Source: Hyphomicrobiaceae bacterium
GTDB taxonomy: Bacteria > Pseudomonadota > Alphaproteobacteria > Rhizobiales > Hyphomicrobiaceae
Length of the DNA: 32,166 bases
Direction: 5' to 3'
Assembly: GCA_020442165.1 (NCBI GenBank)
Contig: JAGRKV010000043.1
Location: forward strand, 1-32,166
Shown here: piece by piece, positions 16,124 to 24,263 of the stretch
Layout of the letters: every line of letters begins with the position of its first letter
Numbering within the stretch: position 1 is the first letter of the stretch
Made by a program: the position numbers and the translations under genes
The notes under the pieces: model-generated
Databases searched by the model: none
What the model saw: the letters and a program-made list of their open reading frames with translations, nothing else
Told to the model about the DNA's origin: nothing

Positions 16124-17464
16124 ATGGCATCTTACCACTGGCACATGCAGATCATCGGCAGAAAGGGGGGCAGATCGGCGATTCGTGCGGCGGCCTACCG
16201 AGCAGGCCAAGATCTTCTCGATGAACGCACTGGCCTCCTGCATGCCTTTGGTCAGCGCAGAGGCGTCTACCACACTGAGATCTTCCTCCCTCCCCTCACC
16301 CATTCGCGGTTAGGCGACCGGCAAACCCTGTGGAACGAGGTTGAACGAGCCGAGCGACGCGTGGATGCCCAGCTAGCCCGTGAATTGAATGTCGCCCTCC
16401 CTTGCGAGCTGACGCGCGAGCAGCAGTATGGCCTGTTGCGCACCTACGTGACCGAACAGTTTGTGGCGCACGGTATGATTGCCGATGTGGCCATCCACGT
16501 GCCTCGACCGGGTCGCGGCGAGGACGAGCGCAACGTCCATGCGCATGTGATGCTGACGCTGCGGCAGGGCACTCCCATTGGCCTGCACACCGTCAAGACC
16601 CGTGCGTGGAACTCCCCCGAACTGCTGGTCCACTGGCGTATCGCTTGGGCCGATTACGCCAACCGAGAACTGGAACGTGCCGGCAGCGTGGCTCGGATCG
16701 ATGCACGGTCACTTTCCGACCAACGCGAAGCCGCGCTTGCCGAAGGTGATGAGGCGCGTGCCCAGACACTCGCCCGAGAGCCCGAGCTTCACATGGGCCC
16801 CAATGCAGTTGCCATGGCTCGCAAAGCGCGCCGCGAACAGAAGCAAATCAATGGCTCTCCGGAAACCTGCGCGATTCCGGACAAGGTGGCCGACAATGCC
16901 GAGCGGATCGATCGTAATGCGCACCGCGCGTGGGCGCGGCACGCACGGGCACAAGCCGCCGAAGTCCGCTGGGCGGAGCGCGCACTATTCGGGCCGGAAC
17001 TGACTGCCATTCGCAAGGATGGCTCGGTGCTATCCTACGCTCAGCTGGTTGCCAAACATGATCGCCCTCCGCCAACTGGTCGCGTGGGTCATATCATCGA
17101 TGGCATGCGGAATACAGAAATCACGGCGGAGGCGTTGAAGGTTCTCCGAGGTATCAATCATTCCCTCGCCATGCCGGACATCTCCCTGGCCGACCTCCTC
17201 ACCGATACCGCTTATGTCCGCACACCATTCCGCGTCACGCCCAAAGACATCGCGTTTGCGTTTTACAAAATGGGCCTGCTGTCGCTCGAACGGCTCAGCA
17301 CGACACTGGAGCTGATTGAATCCGAACAGGCTCTACGACAGGCGTCAGACCGGAAAGCCAGTTTCTGGTCCCGCCTGACGCCTCGGCATCGCGGACACGC
17401 TTATCGGCACGAGCAGGCCAGAACTCGCCGACGCCGGAACGCCAACGATCCCACCGACCCTTGA
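16124..17464 (+). CDS. mobA: MobA/MobL-family relaxase
   Basis: This 447-residue relaxase (MOBQ type) nicks oriT and leads the single strand to the recipient. Motif I carries the catalytic tyrosine Y25 (AAYRAG), the same residue number as in RSF1010 MobA. Motif III is the metal-binding NVHAHVMLTL segment. The N terminus (MASYHWHMQIIGRKGG) is typical. ATG 16124 is preferred over an upstream in-frame ATG at 16076, because family proteins begin here and the upstream start would run into oriT. It lacks the C-terminal primase of RSF1010 MobA. Its last 170 bp overlap the 3' end of the convergent coupling-protein gene. Confidence 0.92.
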   Translation: MASYHWHMQIIGRKGGRSAIRAAAYRAGQDLLDERTGLLHAFGQRRGVYHTEIFLPPLTHSRLGDRQTLWNEVERAERRVDAQLARELNVALPCELTREQQYGLLRTYVTEQFVAHGMIADVAIHVPRPGRGEDERNVHAHVMLTLRQGTPIGLHTVKTRAWNSPELLVHWRIAWADYANRELERAGSVARIDARSLSDQREAALAEGDEARAQTLAREPELHMGPNAVAMARKARREQKQINGSPETCAIPDKVADNAERIDRNAHRAWARHARAQAAEVRWAERALFGPELTAIRKDGSVLSYAQLVAKHDRPPPTGRVGHIIDGMRNTEITAEALKVLRGINHSLAMPDISLADLLTDTAYVRTPFRVTPKDIAFAFYKMGLLSLERLSTTLELIESEQALRQASDRKASFWSRLTPRHRGHAYRHEQARTRRRRNANDPTDP

Positions 17465-18923
17465 AGCAGCGTTCCTTGAAGTACATGACGCGCCGGGCAC
17501 GGATCGGGGCCGCAATCTGCTGGTTCATGAACACCAGTACCTCGTCCGGAGATAGGCGCATTACCTCCGACGCATCAACCAACAATCGTCCTGCCTCGCC
17601 CTGCCCGCTCTGTGCCTGATGCTGAATCACCGCGTCGTGCCCCTGGCTCATACCGGACGATCGGGTCCGTACCGTAGCGTGGCCAATGCGTTCCGCGACG
17701 AGTTTCGCAGTTTCCATATCATTGACCGACCAAAACACGTGCGCTCCGCAATTGGCCAGCAGCGAGCGCCACTTGTGGTAGGTGCGCTGCAACTGGTCGA
17801 GATCCTGAAAAATAAGGAGTGCGCGCGCATATGCGCGCAGGTAGCCCATGCCGTTTTCCAAGGGTTCAAGGTAACCGAGCGCTGCGGCCTCATCGAGCAG
17901 GAACAGGGGGCGATGGCGCGGCGGCGCCTGGCGTTTTCCGGCCTCTACAATGCCGTGCAGCATCATGCCGACGATCACGCGGAGTGCTGGGCCGTAGACG
18001 GCTAGCCGCTCCTCCGGCACAACGAGGTAGAGTGTTTGCGTGTGATTATAGAATGAGCGCGGATCGAAGCTCGATCGGCCGGACAGCACTCCGAGAGGCT
18101 TGGACAGCGACCATGCTTCGGTACCCTTGACCAGGTTCGAGAGAATGTTCATCGCTTCCTCGGTGTCCAGGGCGCGTATGATCTGTTGCGCGCTTTCGCG
18201 TATCCGCCCCTGGGGCATCGCGGTCATGACATCCAGCGTCCCTTCAAGCATCTTGCGGTCGCCCGTCGCCAACCGATGCACCTGCGCCAGTGTCTGCAAC
18301 TCGGGTTGATCGATGTGCGCATGTAGTACGAATAGCAGCAAACCAGTGAGCCAACTCTTGGCGCGTTCGCGCCAGTGGCTTTCCTCGTGCGGGTCTTTGT
18401 CGAGCATGAGTTCGGCCAGCGCCTCAGCATCGACCACTTCGTGCGGTGTGCCGATGCGGATCATGTCGAGCGGGTTCAACTGGTCTGACCACTCGGGATC
18501 CAACAGGTTTATGGTATGCACCTGCCCCAGTTTCGCGCGGAACCGTCCCGTCACCGCGAGGTTCTCGCCCTTGGGGTCCGTGACGACAATCGAACCCTTG
18601 TAATCGAGGAGGTTGCTGATCACCGGACCGACACCCTTCCCGGCGCCTTGGGGTGCAAACACCACGGCTGAGCCTTCGGGATTGTTGAACCGGACGAAGC
18701 GACCGAGCGTTCGTGCGAGGATGAGACCCTCGCCGCCGACGACCCTCCAACGCACCAGTTCGGTTGTGTGAGCAAATCGGGCTGAGCCGAACGTGGCCGC
18801 CCGTCGCCGGCAGCAATGACGGATGAAGCGGAGCGTCGCCTTCGTTCCAATCCAGGCAACGCGAGCCGATCTGGTGAGTAGCACCAGCAAAAACCTGATC
18901 AGCACGATACATGCGCGTCCCAT
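17295..18923 (-). CDS. VirD4/TraG-type type IV coupling protein
   Basis: This 542-residue inner-membrane ATPase delivers the relaxase-DNA complex to a type IV secretion channel. An N-terminal hydrophobic segment (about 4-26) is the membrane anchor. Walker A is PQGAGKG (91-97), the conserved VVTDPKGEN is at 113-121, and Walker B is LFLLDEAAALG (340-350). It is somewhat shorter than VirD4 proteins of about 600-650 residues. ATG 18923 has AGG a few bases upstream. The final 57 codons run antisense through the relaxase gene. Having its own coupling protein but no visible channel genes fits an element that plugs into a helper's secretion system. Confidence 0.92.
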   Translation of the reverse strand: MGRACIVLIRFLLVLLTRSARVAWIGTKATLRFIRHCCRRRAATFGSARFAHTTELVRWRVVGGEGLILARTLGRFVRFNNPEGSAVVFAPQGAGKGVGPVISNLLDYKGSIVVTDPKGENLAVTGRFRAKLGQVHTINLLDPEWSDQLNPLDMIRIGTPHEVVDAEALAELMLDKDPHEESHWRERAKSWLTGLLLFVLHAHIDQPELQTLAQVHRLATGDRKMLEGTLDVMTAMPQGRIRESAQQIIRALDTEEAMNILSNLVKGTEAWSLSKPLGVLSGRSSFDPRSFYNHTQTLYLVVPEERLAVYGPALRVIVGMMLHGIVEAGKRQAPPRHRPLFLLDEAAALGYLEPLENGMGYLRAYARALLIFQDLDQLQRTYHKWRSLLANCGAHVFWSVNDMETAKLVAERIGHATVRTRSSGMSQGHDAVIQHQAQSGQGEAGRLLVDASEVMRLSPDEVLVFMNQQIAAPIRARRVMYFKERCFKGRWDRWRSGVGEFWPARADKRVRDAEASGGTRNWLSGLTPVVEPVRIQSAPVSC

Positions 18924-19145
18924 AGACCTAGTTCATCGTCACGCGTTGTAACGGTCAAACCGGATGCTCGTTACGCGTGCAGGTCGATGCGGATGCGGTT
19001 GTATCTCGCCACCCCCTGTTTCCGGATTGCCACGATGCGAATTTTGCATACGGCGTGTGCACAGCACGCGACAGGATTCGCAGTGTGCGTCAGCATGAAG
19101 CTCCACCCCGTAACGTTTCACCATCGGCCCTCAAGGAGACCATCC

Positions 19146-19394
19146 ATGGCTGACGAGAATAAACCGCACTACACCGTGCATTGCGTTGCCAAGCGCGACG
19201 GCCGCGAGTTCTGGACGCGTGTCGGCGTCGCCTGGAAGAATCCCAAGGCAACGGACACAATCTCTCTCGTGCTCAACGAGGGGATCTCTGTCGCGGGCAA
19301 GGTTGTGTTACTACCGTTCGTCGAACAGGAGGACGCCGCAGCCCAAGACAAACCCGGCAAGGCCAAACGTGCTGAGAAGTCGCCAGCCACTTAG
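19146..19394 (+). CDS. Small conserved mobile-element protein, function unknown
   Basis: This 82-residue protein has a beta-rich core (YTVHCVAKRDGREFWTRVG) and a lysine/alanine-rich tail. It resembles short uncharacterised proteins common on proteobacterial plasmids and integrative elements; I know no function for them. ATG 19146 has AAGGAG at a proper distance, a strong start. An upstream in-frame extension to 18987 is unlikely. It is divergent from the coupling-protein gene and ends directly in an intrinsic terminator, so it forms a monocistronic unit. The 220-bp divergent spacer (18924-19145) presumably holds both promoters. Confidence 0.75.
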   Translation: MADENKPHYTVHCVAKRDGREFWTRVGVAWKNPKATDTISLVLNEGISVAGKVVLLPFVEQEDAAAQDKPGKAKRAEKSPAT

Positions 19395-19415
19395 ACCCTG
19401 CAAGGGGTCTTTTTT
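19393..19415 (+). terminator. Intrinsic terminator
   Basis: AGACCC (19393-19398) pairs with GGGTCT (19405-19410) and is followed by a run of six T. It starts within the stop codon of the preceding small gene and separates it from the convergent luxI-like gene. Confidence 0.85.
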
Positions 19416-19441
19416 GTCAGACATACCCAGTATGGTGAAAT

Positions 19442-20086
19442 TCACCCTGGAAAGGGTAAGTCGATTTCGAAGTCAAAATCACTCATTCTCCGCCGAATAG
19501 TGTCTCGGTTGGTGCAGCTTACTGACCACTCGCCCGAGATAAGATCCTCTCCATTGTTGCCGGTAACTCGCCCCAGCTCTCTCGGCTCCCAACCTATGCG
19601 GCGATAGATTCTGAGCATTGGCTCATAATAGACCCCGACAAACCTATGCGCGTCCCTTTGCAGCCCGAATTCATTCATTCCTAAAAGGAGACCCGCAGAC
19701 ACGCCGGCAATAGATCCCAATCCAACACGCCGGTCAGAAAGACTCACTGATATGCACATACGTGACGCCTCCCAAGTAAAGGCATTGCTGTCTATCGCCG
19801 ATACGTCGCGCAGAGCCGGAAACATCTCGAACAGATGGAAGCCGCTAGTTGAGAGGAGACGCATAGATCCCGCGATCTTGTCGGCTCCCTGAAAAGTACA
19901 CAAAATGTACCACGCTCCACCAAGCCTGGAATCGTACCGATCCAGTTCATATCCAAAGCGCACTCCAAGGGGCCATGAAAGCCTGTCGACAAACTGTTGT
20001 TTTCTGGTTTCATGCATTTGCTTGAAGAGTTCAATGAATTCGGCCCGATGAGAGCGGCGGATCGCGGTCACTCTAATGGTTGACAC
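19442..20086 (-). CDS. LuxI-family acyl-homoserine-lactone synthase
   Basis: This protein should make an acyl-homoserine-lactone signal from S-adenosylmethionine and an acyl carrier. Counting from GTG 20086 (214 residues, normal for LuxI), the conserved family residues are in order: R28, F32, W38 (FVDRLSW), E47/D49/D52 (YELDRYD), R76 (GSMRLLST), F89, E106 and R109 (WEASR). GAGG lies 9 nt upstream of this GTG. GTG 20092 is also possible. ATG 20167 would add a hydrophobic leader but overlaps the end of the upstream gene in another frame, so I disfavour it. It is cotranscribed after a small membrane-protein gene. No LuxR-type receptor is found in the window. Confidence 0.85.
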   Translation of the reverse strand: MSTIRVTAIRRSHRAEFIELFKQMHETRKQQFVDRLSWPLGVRFGYELDRYDSRLGGAWYILCTFQGADKIAGSMRLLSTSGFHLFEMFPALRDVSAIDSNAFTWEASRMCISVSLSDRRVGLGSIAGVSAGLLLGMNEFGLQRDAHRFVGVYYEPMLRIYRRIGWEPRELGRVTGNNGEDLISGEWSVSCTNRDTIRRRMSDFDFEIDLPFPG

Positions 20087-20127
20087 AGGCACGGACCTCG
20101 TTTGCTGCTGGCTCGAATGGCTTGCAG

Positions 20128-20655
20128 CTAGAAGAGCAGCGACAATCCATAGAAAAGTTGGCCCCAAAGGAACGCCAGCATTCCAATAGCGGAAATTAGC
20201 AGGCCTGAATTAAGCTTGCGACCATAAGAGCACATCCAGTACAGCAAAAAGATACAATCGCTTTTTGCGTCACCGTATCGTTTGTAAGGAGCGTTAAAGC
20301 GAAGCGCCATACTGTAGATCAGAAGCAACGAAGAAAGCACGCAAGCGGTCAACGCCAAATAAGATGAAGCAACAAGGACGAAATCAGACTTGGCCGAGTT
20401 GAAGGCACTAGCTGCAATGATTATGGCGTTAAATGTGAGAAGATGGGCAATCTTCTGAAAAATGCCGGAATAAACTTCACGCAAGTAGCTGTAAACACTC
20501 TCCCAGTGAACCAAGCGTTCGTGAAGCTTTCTAAGCAGTATCCTCTGACCAGATACCGATTTTGGCAGGTGGGTCGATTCAAAAACCATAGAAGTCGGCC
20601 TAGCACGCATTAGACGCTCAGCACTCGGGTCATCACAGTAGTCAGGTGTCTCCAT
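20128..20655 (-). CDS. Small multi-pass membrane protein upstream of luxI-like gene
   Basis: About 175 residues with an N-terminal soluble part (about 1-75, amphipathic helix WESVYSYLREVYSG) and three hydrophobic segments: IAHLLTFNAIIIAASAF, a long VASSYLALTACVLSSLLLIY stretch, and LLISAIGMLAFLWGQLFYGL near the C terminus. The layout is loosely like SLATT-type membrane effectors of signalling-linked defence systems, but I see no diagnostic motif. ATG 20655 is chosen; TTG 20664 is possible and neither has a strong Shine-Dalgarno. It ends about 40 nt before the preferred luxI-like start, so the two form an operon. It might export, sense or be controlled by the signal. Function unknown. Confidence 0.7.
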   Translation of the reverse strand: METPDYCDDPSAERLMRARPTSMVFESTHLPKSVSGQRILLRKLHERLVHWESVYSYLREVYSGIFQKIAHLLTFNAIIIAASAFNSAKSDFVLVASSYLALTACVLSSLLLIYSMALRFNAPYKRYGDAKSDCIFLLYWMCSYGRKLNSGLLISAIGMLAFLWGQLFYGLSLLF

Positions 20656-20739
20656 ACCAAGCAAGCGCTCAACGACTTCGCCCTAAGATTCTTGTTGGAG
20701 TTGAGTTCTTGGCGCGACAGTTTGCGTTCTTATTGCTTT

Positions 20740-20767
20740 CTGCGAGAACCGGTCTGCGAGAACCGGT
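20740..20767. promoter_or_regulatory. Lux-box-like operator within a tandem 14-bp repeat
   Basis: A 14-bp unit (CTGCGAGAACCGGT) occurs twice head to tail (20740-20753, 20754-20767). This creates ACCGGT-N8-ACCGGT at 20748-20767, a 20-bp dyad with the spacing of the lux box (ACCTGT-N8-ACAGGT), one mismatch per half. It lies about 90 bp upstream of the membrane-protein/luxI operon and 160 bp upstream of the divergent gene at 20928. A LuxR-type regulator could bind here. Confidence 0.5.
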
Positions 20768-20927
20768 TCAAAATCCCAGAGAAAACACCCTCTCGGCCCC
20801 TCGCGTGGCGTCTCCTCAAACGCCCTCGCCACGCTACGGCGCCACACACTTCGCAATGCAGTCGCCGTACCGCCACAATCTCACCGATCCATATCTTGCG
20901 CAGACAGTCTGACCTTCGGAGTTGACC

Positions 20928-21194
20928 ATGGACAGCAAACGGCCCGTCGTTCGTGACTTCCGCCTGTTCGTGGACGGTGTTCCCAGGTCACGGCGCGTCC
21001 AACGCGTCGAGGAGGCAGTATTCACTACTGGACTCCGTCGCTTTAATGAGGGCTCTGCCGAACGTGAGGCATTGCGCCAGGCCATCCTCTCCGGTGAGCA
21101 CTTCATGGACATCGCTAAAAGGTTCGATGTCGATAACTTCACCGTGCTCCACTGGCGCGACAAATTCGGGCTTAACCCGAAGCGACCTCAATAG
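20928..21194 (+). CDS. Small putative helix-turn-helix protein
   Basis: About 88 residues. The C-terminal half (about 45-83) reads like a helix-turn-helix: a helix ending ALRQAILSG, then FMDIAKRFDVDNFTVLHWRDKFG, where FDVDNFTVLHWRD fits the turn and recognition helix. The N-terminal half is basic and unassigned. ATG 20928 has GGAG 6 nt upstream. It is the first gene of a plus-strand unit next to the iteron origin and divergent from the luxI-like operon, across the spacer with the lux-box-like site. It could regulate either the replication genes or that operon. It is not a LuxR protein, as there is no signal-binding domain. Confidence 0.6.
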   Translation: MDSKRPVVRDFRLFVDGVPRSRRVQRVEEAVFTTGLRRFNEGSAEREALRQAILSGEHFMDIAKRFDVDNFTVLHWRDKFGLNPKRPQ

Positions 21195-21231
21195 ACTTGT
21201 CGTCACCCACCGTTGCGCCCATATTTGGCGG

Positions 21232-21561
21232 GTGAATTCGACCAAGCCCTTCGCGGAGTCCACCCTGGCAAAGCAGGAGCGCGTCAGTGTGTTGACCTAC
21301 GCGCTGCTTCACGTGCTTTCCTCCATCTACAAGCAGCCACGTGCGGCGCTGCTCCAGATTGATCAGCTCATCGCAACACGAGGTGCGCCGGCCGTCTTCG
21401 GTCTCTTGTCCAATGAACCGACGGCCTTCGGTGAACTCACCCCCTACTGCGATGATTTCTTCCTGCCGTCGCCAACTGACTCCGACATCCGAAGCTTTGC
21501 CTGTTACGCGCTCCAATTTCGTCTCCAGGCCATCTCAGATCTCGAAAAGACATCCCCGTAA
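21232..21561 (+). CDS. Hypothetical protein downstream of the helix-turn-helix gene
   Basis: About 109 residues, soluble and helical (AKQERVSVLTYALLHVLSSIYKQ type composition). No recognised domain. The reading frame is open from 20953, but the first 90 codons overlap the helix-turn-helix gene out of frame and do not look protein-like. The sequence becomes protein-like only after about 21195, so GTG 21232 is the best start, though its Shine-Dalgarno is weak. It directly precedes the iteron origin and may be part of the same transcript as the helix-turn-helix gene. Confidence 0.5.
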   Translation: MNSTKPFAESTLAKQERVSVLTYALLHVLSSIYKQPRAALLQIDQLIATRGAPAVFGLLSNEPTAFGELTPYCDDFFLPSPTDSDIRSFACYALQFRLQAISDLEKTSP

Positions 21562-21689
21562 GCAAACACACGCCCTCACCGCCTACCCGAGCTTCTGGAG
21601 CTATTTATTGCCAACGACAGGCCCATGCAGCACCTAAAACACCGAAACCCTTCTCTTCCTTCTTCAAAAAGAAAAAATGTCCCGCAGGG

Positions 21690-22085
21690 ATTTTATTGGT
21701 TTTCTAAGTTTTATTGAAGTTTTGGCCTCAAAAACTTGGGATGTTTCAGAACCTTACATGACACTTTTGGCGACGATATACGGCATGGACGAAACGATGT
21801 ACGGCTTGGACAGAACAATGTACGGCCAAGTGTCCCCAAAGTACGGTTCGGACAAAATTCCCTGCGTCGGCTGTGGATAACTTTGGGTGCTGAAATTTTG
21901 TCCAATCGTGGCGTCCATGAAGTACGCGTTTTTGTCTAGTTGAATGGCAACGAAGTACGGTAGATGGACAAAAAACTCGAACGTGGTCGTCCCGACGATC
22001 TCCGGCATTTTTGTCCAAATTCGCGTCCACAAAGTACGCTGAATTGTCCAACAAGCCCGTCCACGAAGTACGGTCATGGACAAAA
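21690..22085. other. oriV: Predicted iteron-type replication origin
   Basis: Four 21-bp units end in TACGG at 21783, 21804, 21825 and 21846, exactly 21 bp apart, with a core like TGGAC.(A)AAC.ATGTACGG. Related motifs CGTCC(A)..AAGTACG recur at about 21911-21926, 21950-21960, 22024-22037 and 22059-22073, often followed by TTTTGTCC or TGGACAAAA. A perfect DnaA box (TTATCCACA, minus strand) is at 21872-21880. An A+T-rich stretch at 21690-21735 could be the unwinding element. The repA gene begins its 3' end directly at 22086. This is the classical layout of a theta-replicating iteron plasmid origin. Confidence 0.8.
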
Positions 22086-23294
22086 TCAATCGCGTGCATG
22101 TGCCATCAGCGGCAGCGCCCGGCTCCGGTTGACCATCTTCAGCATTTTGGTGCCATTGCGTGTGATGATTTCAAGGTCATAGTCCGGCAACGGGTCGGTC
22201 TTGGATGTCTCCACAAGGTGCTCAAGCTGAGCCCGGAACTTGCGCAGCGGCAATTCTGAACCGCTGCGGTGATGCACCGTCTCAATGCCGTAGGTGGCCT
22301 CCCCCTGCCCTGCGGCCTTCCGTGCCAACCGGTAGATGAACTTGGCAAGCGGCCGGGCGATTAGGAAGTAGTCGGGATTGAGCGTTAGGATGCTCGGCTT
22401 ATCATCCGGCCGCACAACACCATCGTAGACCCAATCCGGAATGTTGATCTCGACCTGATCGATTTTGTCCTGCTGGGTGCGCGAGAGAACGCGGAAGTTG
22501 CCAATCAGCGGGAAGTTCTGGTGCGCACGGCGTCCGCCGCCCGTTAGGTTTGTGATGCGGATGCGAGTTGCTGCGAGGCGATCCAATGCCTTTTCCAAGC
22601 TCACATACTGTTTGCCGCCCTGCTCGCGACGGCAGAACTTGAGGATCTCGGCTGCTGTCGGGCGGAAGGCTCTTGGCGGCAGGCTGCCGCGACGCCCCTG
22701 CCGCTCGGCGAGACGGTAGTCACGCATGGCTGCGGCCAGATGCGAAACCATATGAATGAAGATGTCGTAGTCATACGCGGTTGCGAGCCCAACCTCAGCA
22801 CCCCCTTCGACCGTGACGATCGCATCCTTGAGTTCGTAGCGGATGACACCTTCACGCACACCCTTTGAAAGGGAGAACGGCGCTACATCCATGAGGTTGA
22901 CGTCGTCCTTGATGGGGGCATCATTAATCTGCGGCACGAAGAACATGAGCTGCGCGTCATCGAGCGGTGCATCACGCGTGATTGCTTTTGGCCCTCCGGG
23001 CGTTTCGTGTTCAATGACGATGCGCACCTCATCGAGGTGAATAGCTTCAGCGAGACCGCGAATGGCTTGGTTGATATCGGTATCGGGCAGCTTCTCCAGC
23101 TGCAGATCCCCCATACGCCTGCGCAGATAGTAGCGCCGGAGTCGGCTAAGCGCATTCCGATCCAGTGGCACTAGTTCCTCGCCACGGATAGACGCGACTT
23201 GCCCAGCCATGCGCTGGAGATACGCGTTTTTTTCGTGCAACGAGAGCTTTGAAAACTCGTCGCGCGTCATGAGGTTCAGTTTGGCGGATGACAT
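22086..23294 (-). CDS. repA: RepA-type plasmid replication initiator
   Basis: This 402-residue protein matches the replication initiator protein A family, with helical segments and motifs such as YDYDIFIHMVSHLAAAMRDYRLAERQG and the C-terminal FIYRLARKAAG region that are characteristic of it. It is expected to bind the iterons next to its 3' end and open the DNA with DnaA. ATG 23294 has a purine-rich AAGGTGG upstream. It is transcribed towards the origin and away from parA, and the spacer with parA holds the repeat cluster. Presence of RepA on an island integrated in a tRNA suggests derivation from, or occasional life as, an extrachromosomal plasmid. Confidence 0.88.
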   Translation of the reverse strand: MSSAKLNLMTRDEFSKLSLHEKNAYLQRMAGQVASIRGEELVPLDRNALSRLRRYYLRRRMGDLQLEKLPDTDINQAIRGLAEAIHLDEVRIVIEHETPGGPKAITRDAPLDDAQLMFFVPQINDAPIKDDVNLMDVAPFSLSKGVREGVIRYELKDAIVTVEGGAEVGLATAYDYDIFIHMVSHLAAAMRDYRLAERQGRRGSLPPRAFRPTAAEILKFCRREQGGKQYVSLEKALDRLAATRIRITNLTGGGRRAHQNFPLIGNFRVLSRTQQDKIDQVEINIPDWVYDGVVRPDDKPSILTLNPDYFLIARPLAKFIYRLARKAAGQGEATYGIETVHHRSGSELPLRKFRAQLEHLVETSKTDPLPDYDLEIITRNGTKMLKMVNRSRALPLMAHARD

Positions 23295-23396
23295 AGAGCC
23301 ACCTTACGCGCACGGGCGCGCACGGTGAACGTCGCCTGCCCATTCGGCGGGCACTATTCAGCACTAAAGTGGCGATGTTTCTATTTTCCTATATAT

Positions 23397-23546
23397 CAAC
23401 CAATAAACCAACATCGAAACCAATCCATTTCTGTATGTTGGTATATTTGTGTTTTTGTACAAACCAACATGCCAACGTGGCAATAAGCCCACATAGGTAT
23501 CCGTGTTTAAACCAATAAATCTTGCCATGTTGAAATATGCCAATGT
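23397..23546. repeat. A+T-rich CCAACAT/CCAATAAA repeat cluster (candidate partition site or parA operator)
   Basis: Between repA (-) and parA (+) a short motif recurs: CCAATAAA (about 23400), AAACCAACAT (23405-23414), AAACCAAT (23417-23424), its inverse ATGTTGGT (23435-23442), AAACCAACAT (23461-23470), GCCAACGT (23471-23478), AAACCAATAAAT (23509-23520), CCATGTTG (about 23525-23532) and GCCAATGT (23539-23546). Such clustered repeats next to small parA genes typically bind the ribbon-helix-helix partner and serve as the centromere and operator. Confidence 0.6.
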
Positions 23547-23570
23547 AGATTTAAGCCTATAAAGAAAGAA

Positions 23571-24263
23571 ATGTACGTGTTTATTAGTTTCATCAGTCAG
23601 AAGGGTGGAACCGGTAAGACTACCCTCGCGCTGCATGTGGCGGCCGCCATGGCCCAGACCGGTCTCAAGACACTGCTCATCGACGCCGACCCACAAGCCA
23701 GTGCGATGGCGTGGCACGCCTGCCGGATGCAGCATGAGCAGCCGAGCTTGAACCGGTTGACCATCATGGCGATCAGTAACGGTACGATTACCAGCCAAAT
23801 CCCCGAACTGGCCAAGGCATATGACTGCGTCGTCATCGATGGGCCTCCGCGAGGCGACCGCATTGCTCGCGACGTCATCTTGGCCAGCGATATGGTTCTG
23901 GTGCCGACGCGGCTGTCGGGATTCGACGTATGGGCAGGCGACAGCATCACCAAAATCATCGAGGAACTGCGGCCTGTGCAGGAGATGGCGAACAAGCGTC
24001 CACTGGACTGGTACTACGTCATCAATCAGAAGAATCCTCGCACAACAGCCGGACGCATCATTTTGAAGGCTCTTGAGCGGGTGGAGGGCCATCTCCTCGA
24101 CAGCCACGTTTGTGAGCGTGCCGCCTTTATCGAAAGCACCAGTCAGGGTTTGACCATCTTCGAGACGGAGGCGAAGGGCAGCAAGGGCTCGCTGGAAGTC
24201 AGCCGCCTCGTCGATGAAATCCTGGAGCGGATGCATAAACGTGAACAGAGGAGGGCTGCCTGA
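23571..24263 (+). CDS. parA: ParA-family partition ATPase
   Basis: This 230-residue deviant-Walker ATPase segregates plasmid copies with its small partner. Walker A is KGGTGKTT (11-18), followed by LLIDADPQASA (35-45) and Walker B CVVIDGPPRG (about 86-95). It lacks the N-terminal DNA-binding domain of large ParA proteins, so it is type Ib, whose partner does the operator binding. ATG 23571 has a purine-rich AAAGAAAGAA upstream. Its stop overlaps the start of the next gene by one base (TGATG), implying coupled translation. The upstream repeat cluster is the likely control region and centromere. Confidence 0.92.
   Translation: MYVFISFISQKGGTGKTTLALHVAAAMAQTGLKTLLIDADPQASAMAWHACRMQHEQPSLNRLTIMAISNGTITSQIPELAKAYDCVVIDGPPRGDRIARDVILASDMVLVPTRLSGFDVWAGDSITKIIEELRPVQEMANKRPLDWYYVINQKNPRTTAGRIILKALERVEGHLLDSHVCERAAFIESTSQGLTIFETEAKGSKGSLEVSRLVDEILERMHKREQRRAA

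Noticed and set aside
20646..20912. 88-codon plus-strand frame in the spacer upstream of the helix-turn-helix gene
   Set aside because: Composition is not protein-like, there is no Shine-Dalgarno, and it runs through the lux-box-like repeat, which better explains the region.
21763..22085. Regular short repeats as a CRISPR array
   Set aside because: Units are 21 bp with no unique spacers between them, next to repA and a DnaA box. They are iterons.
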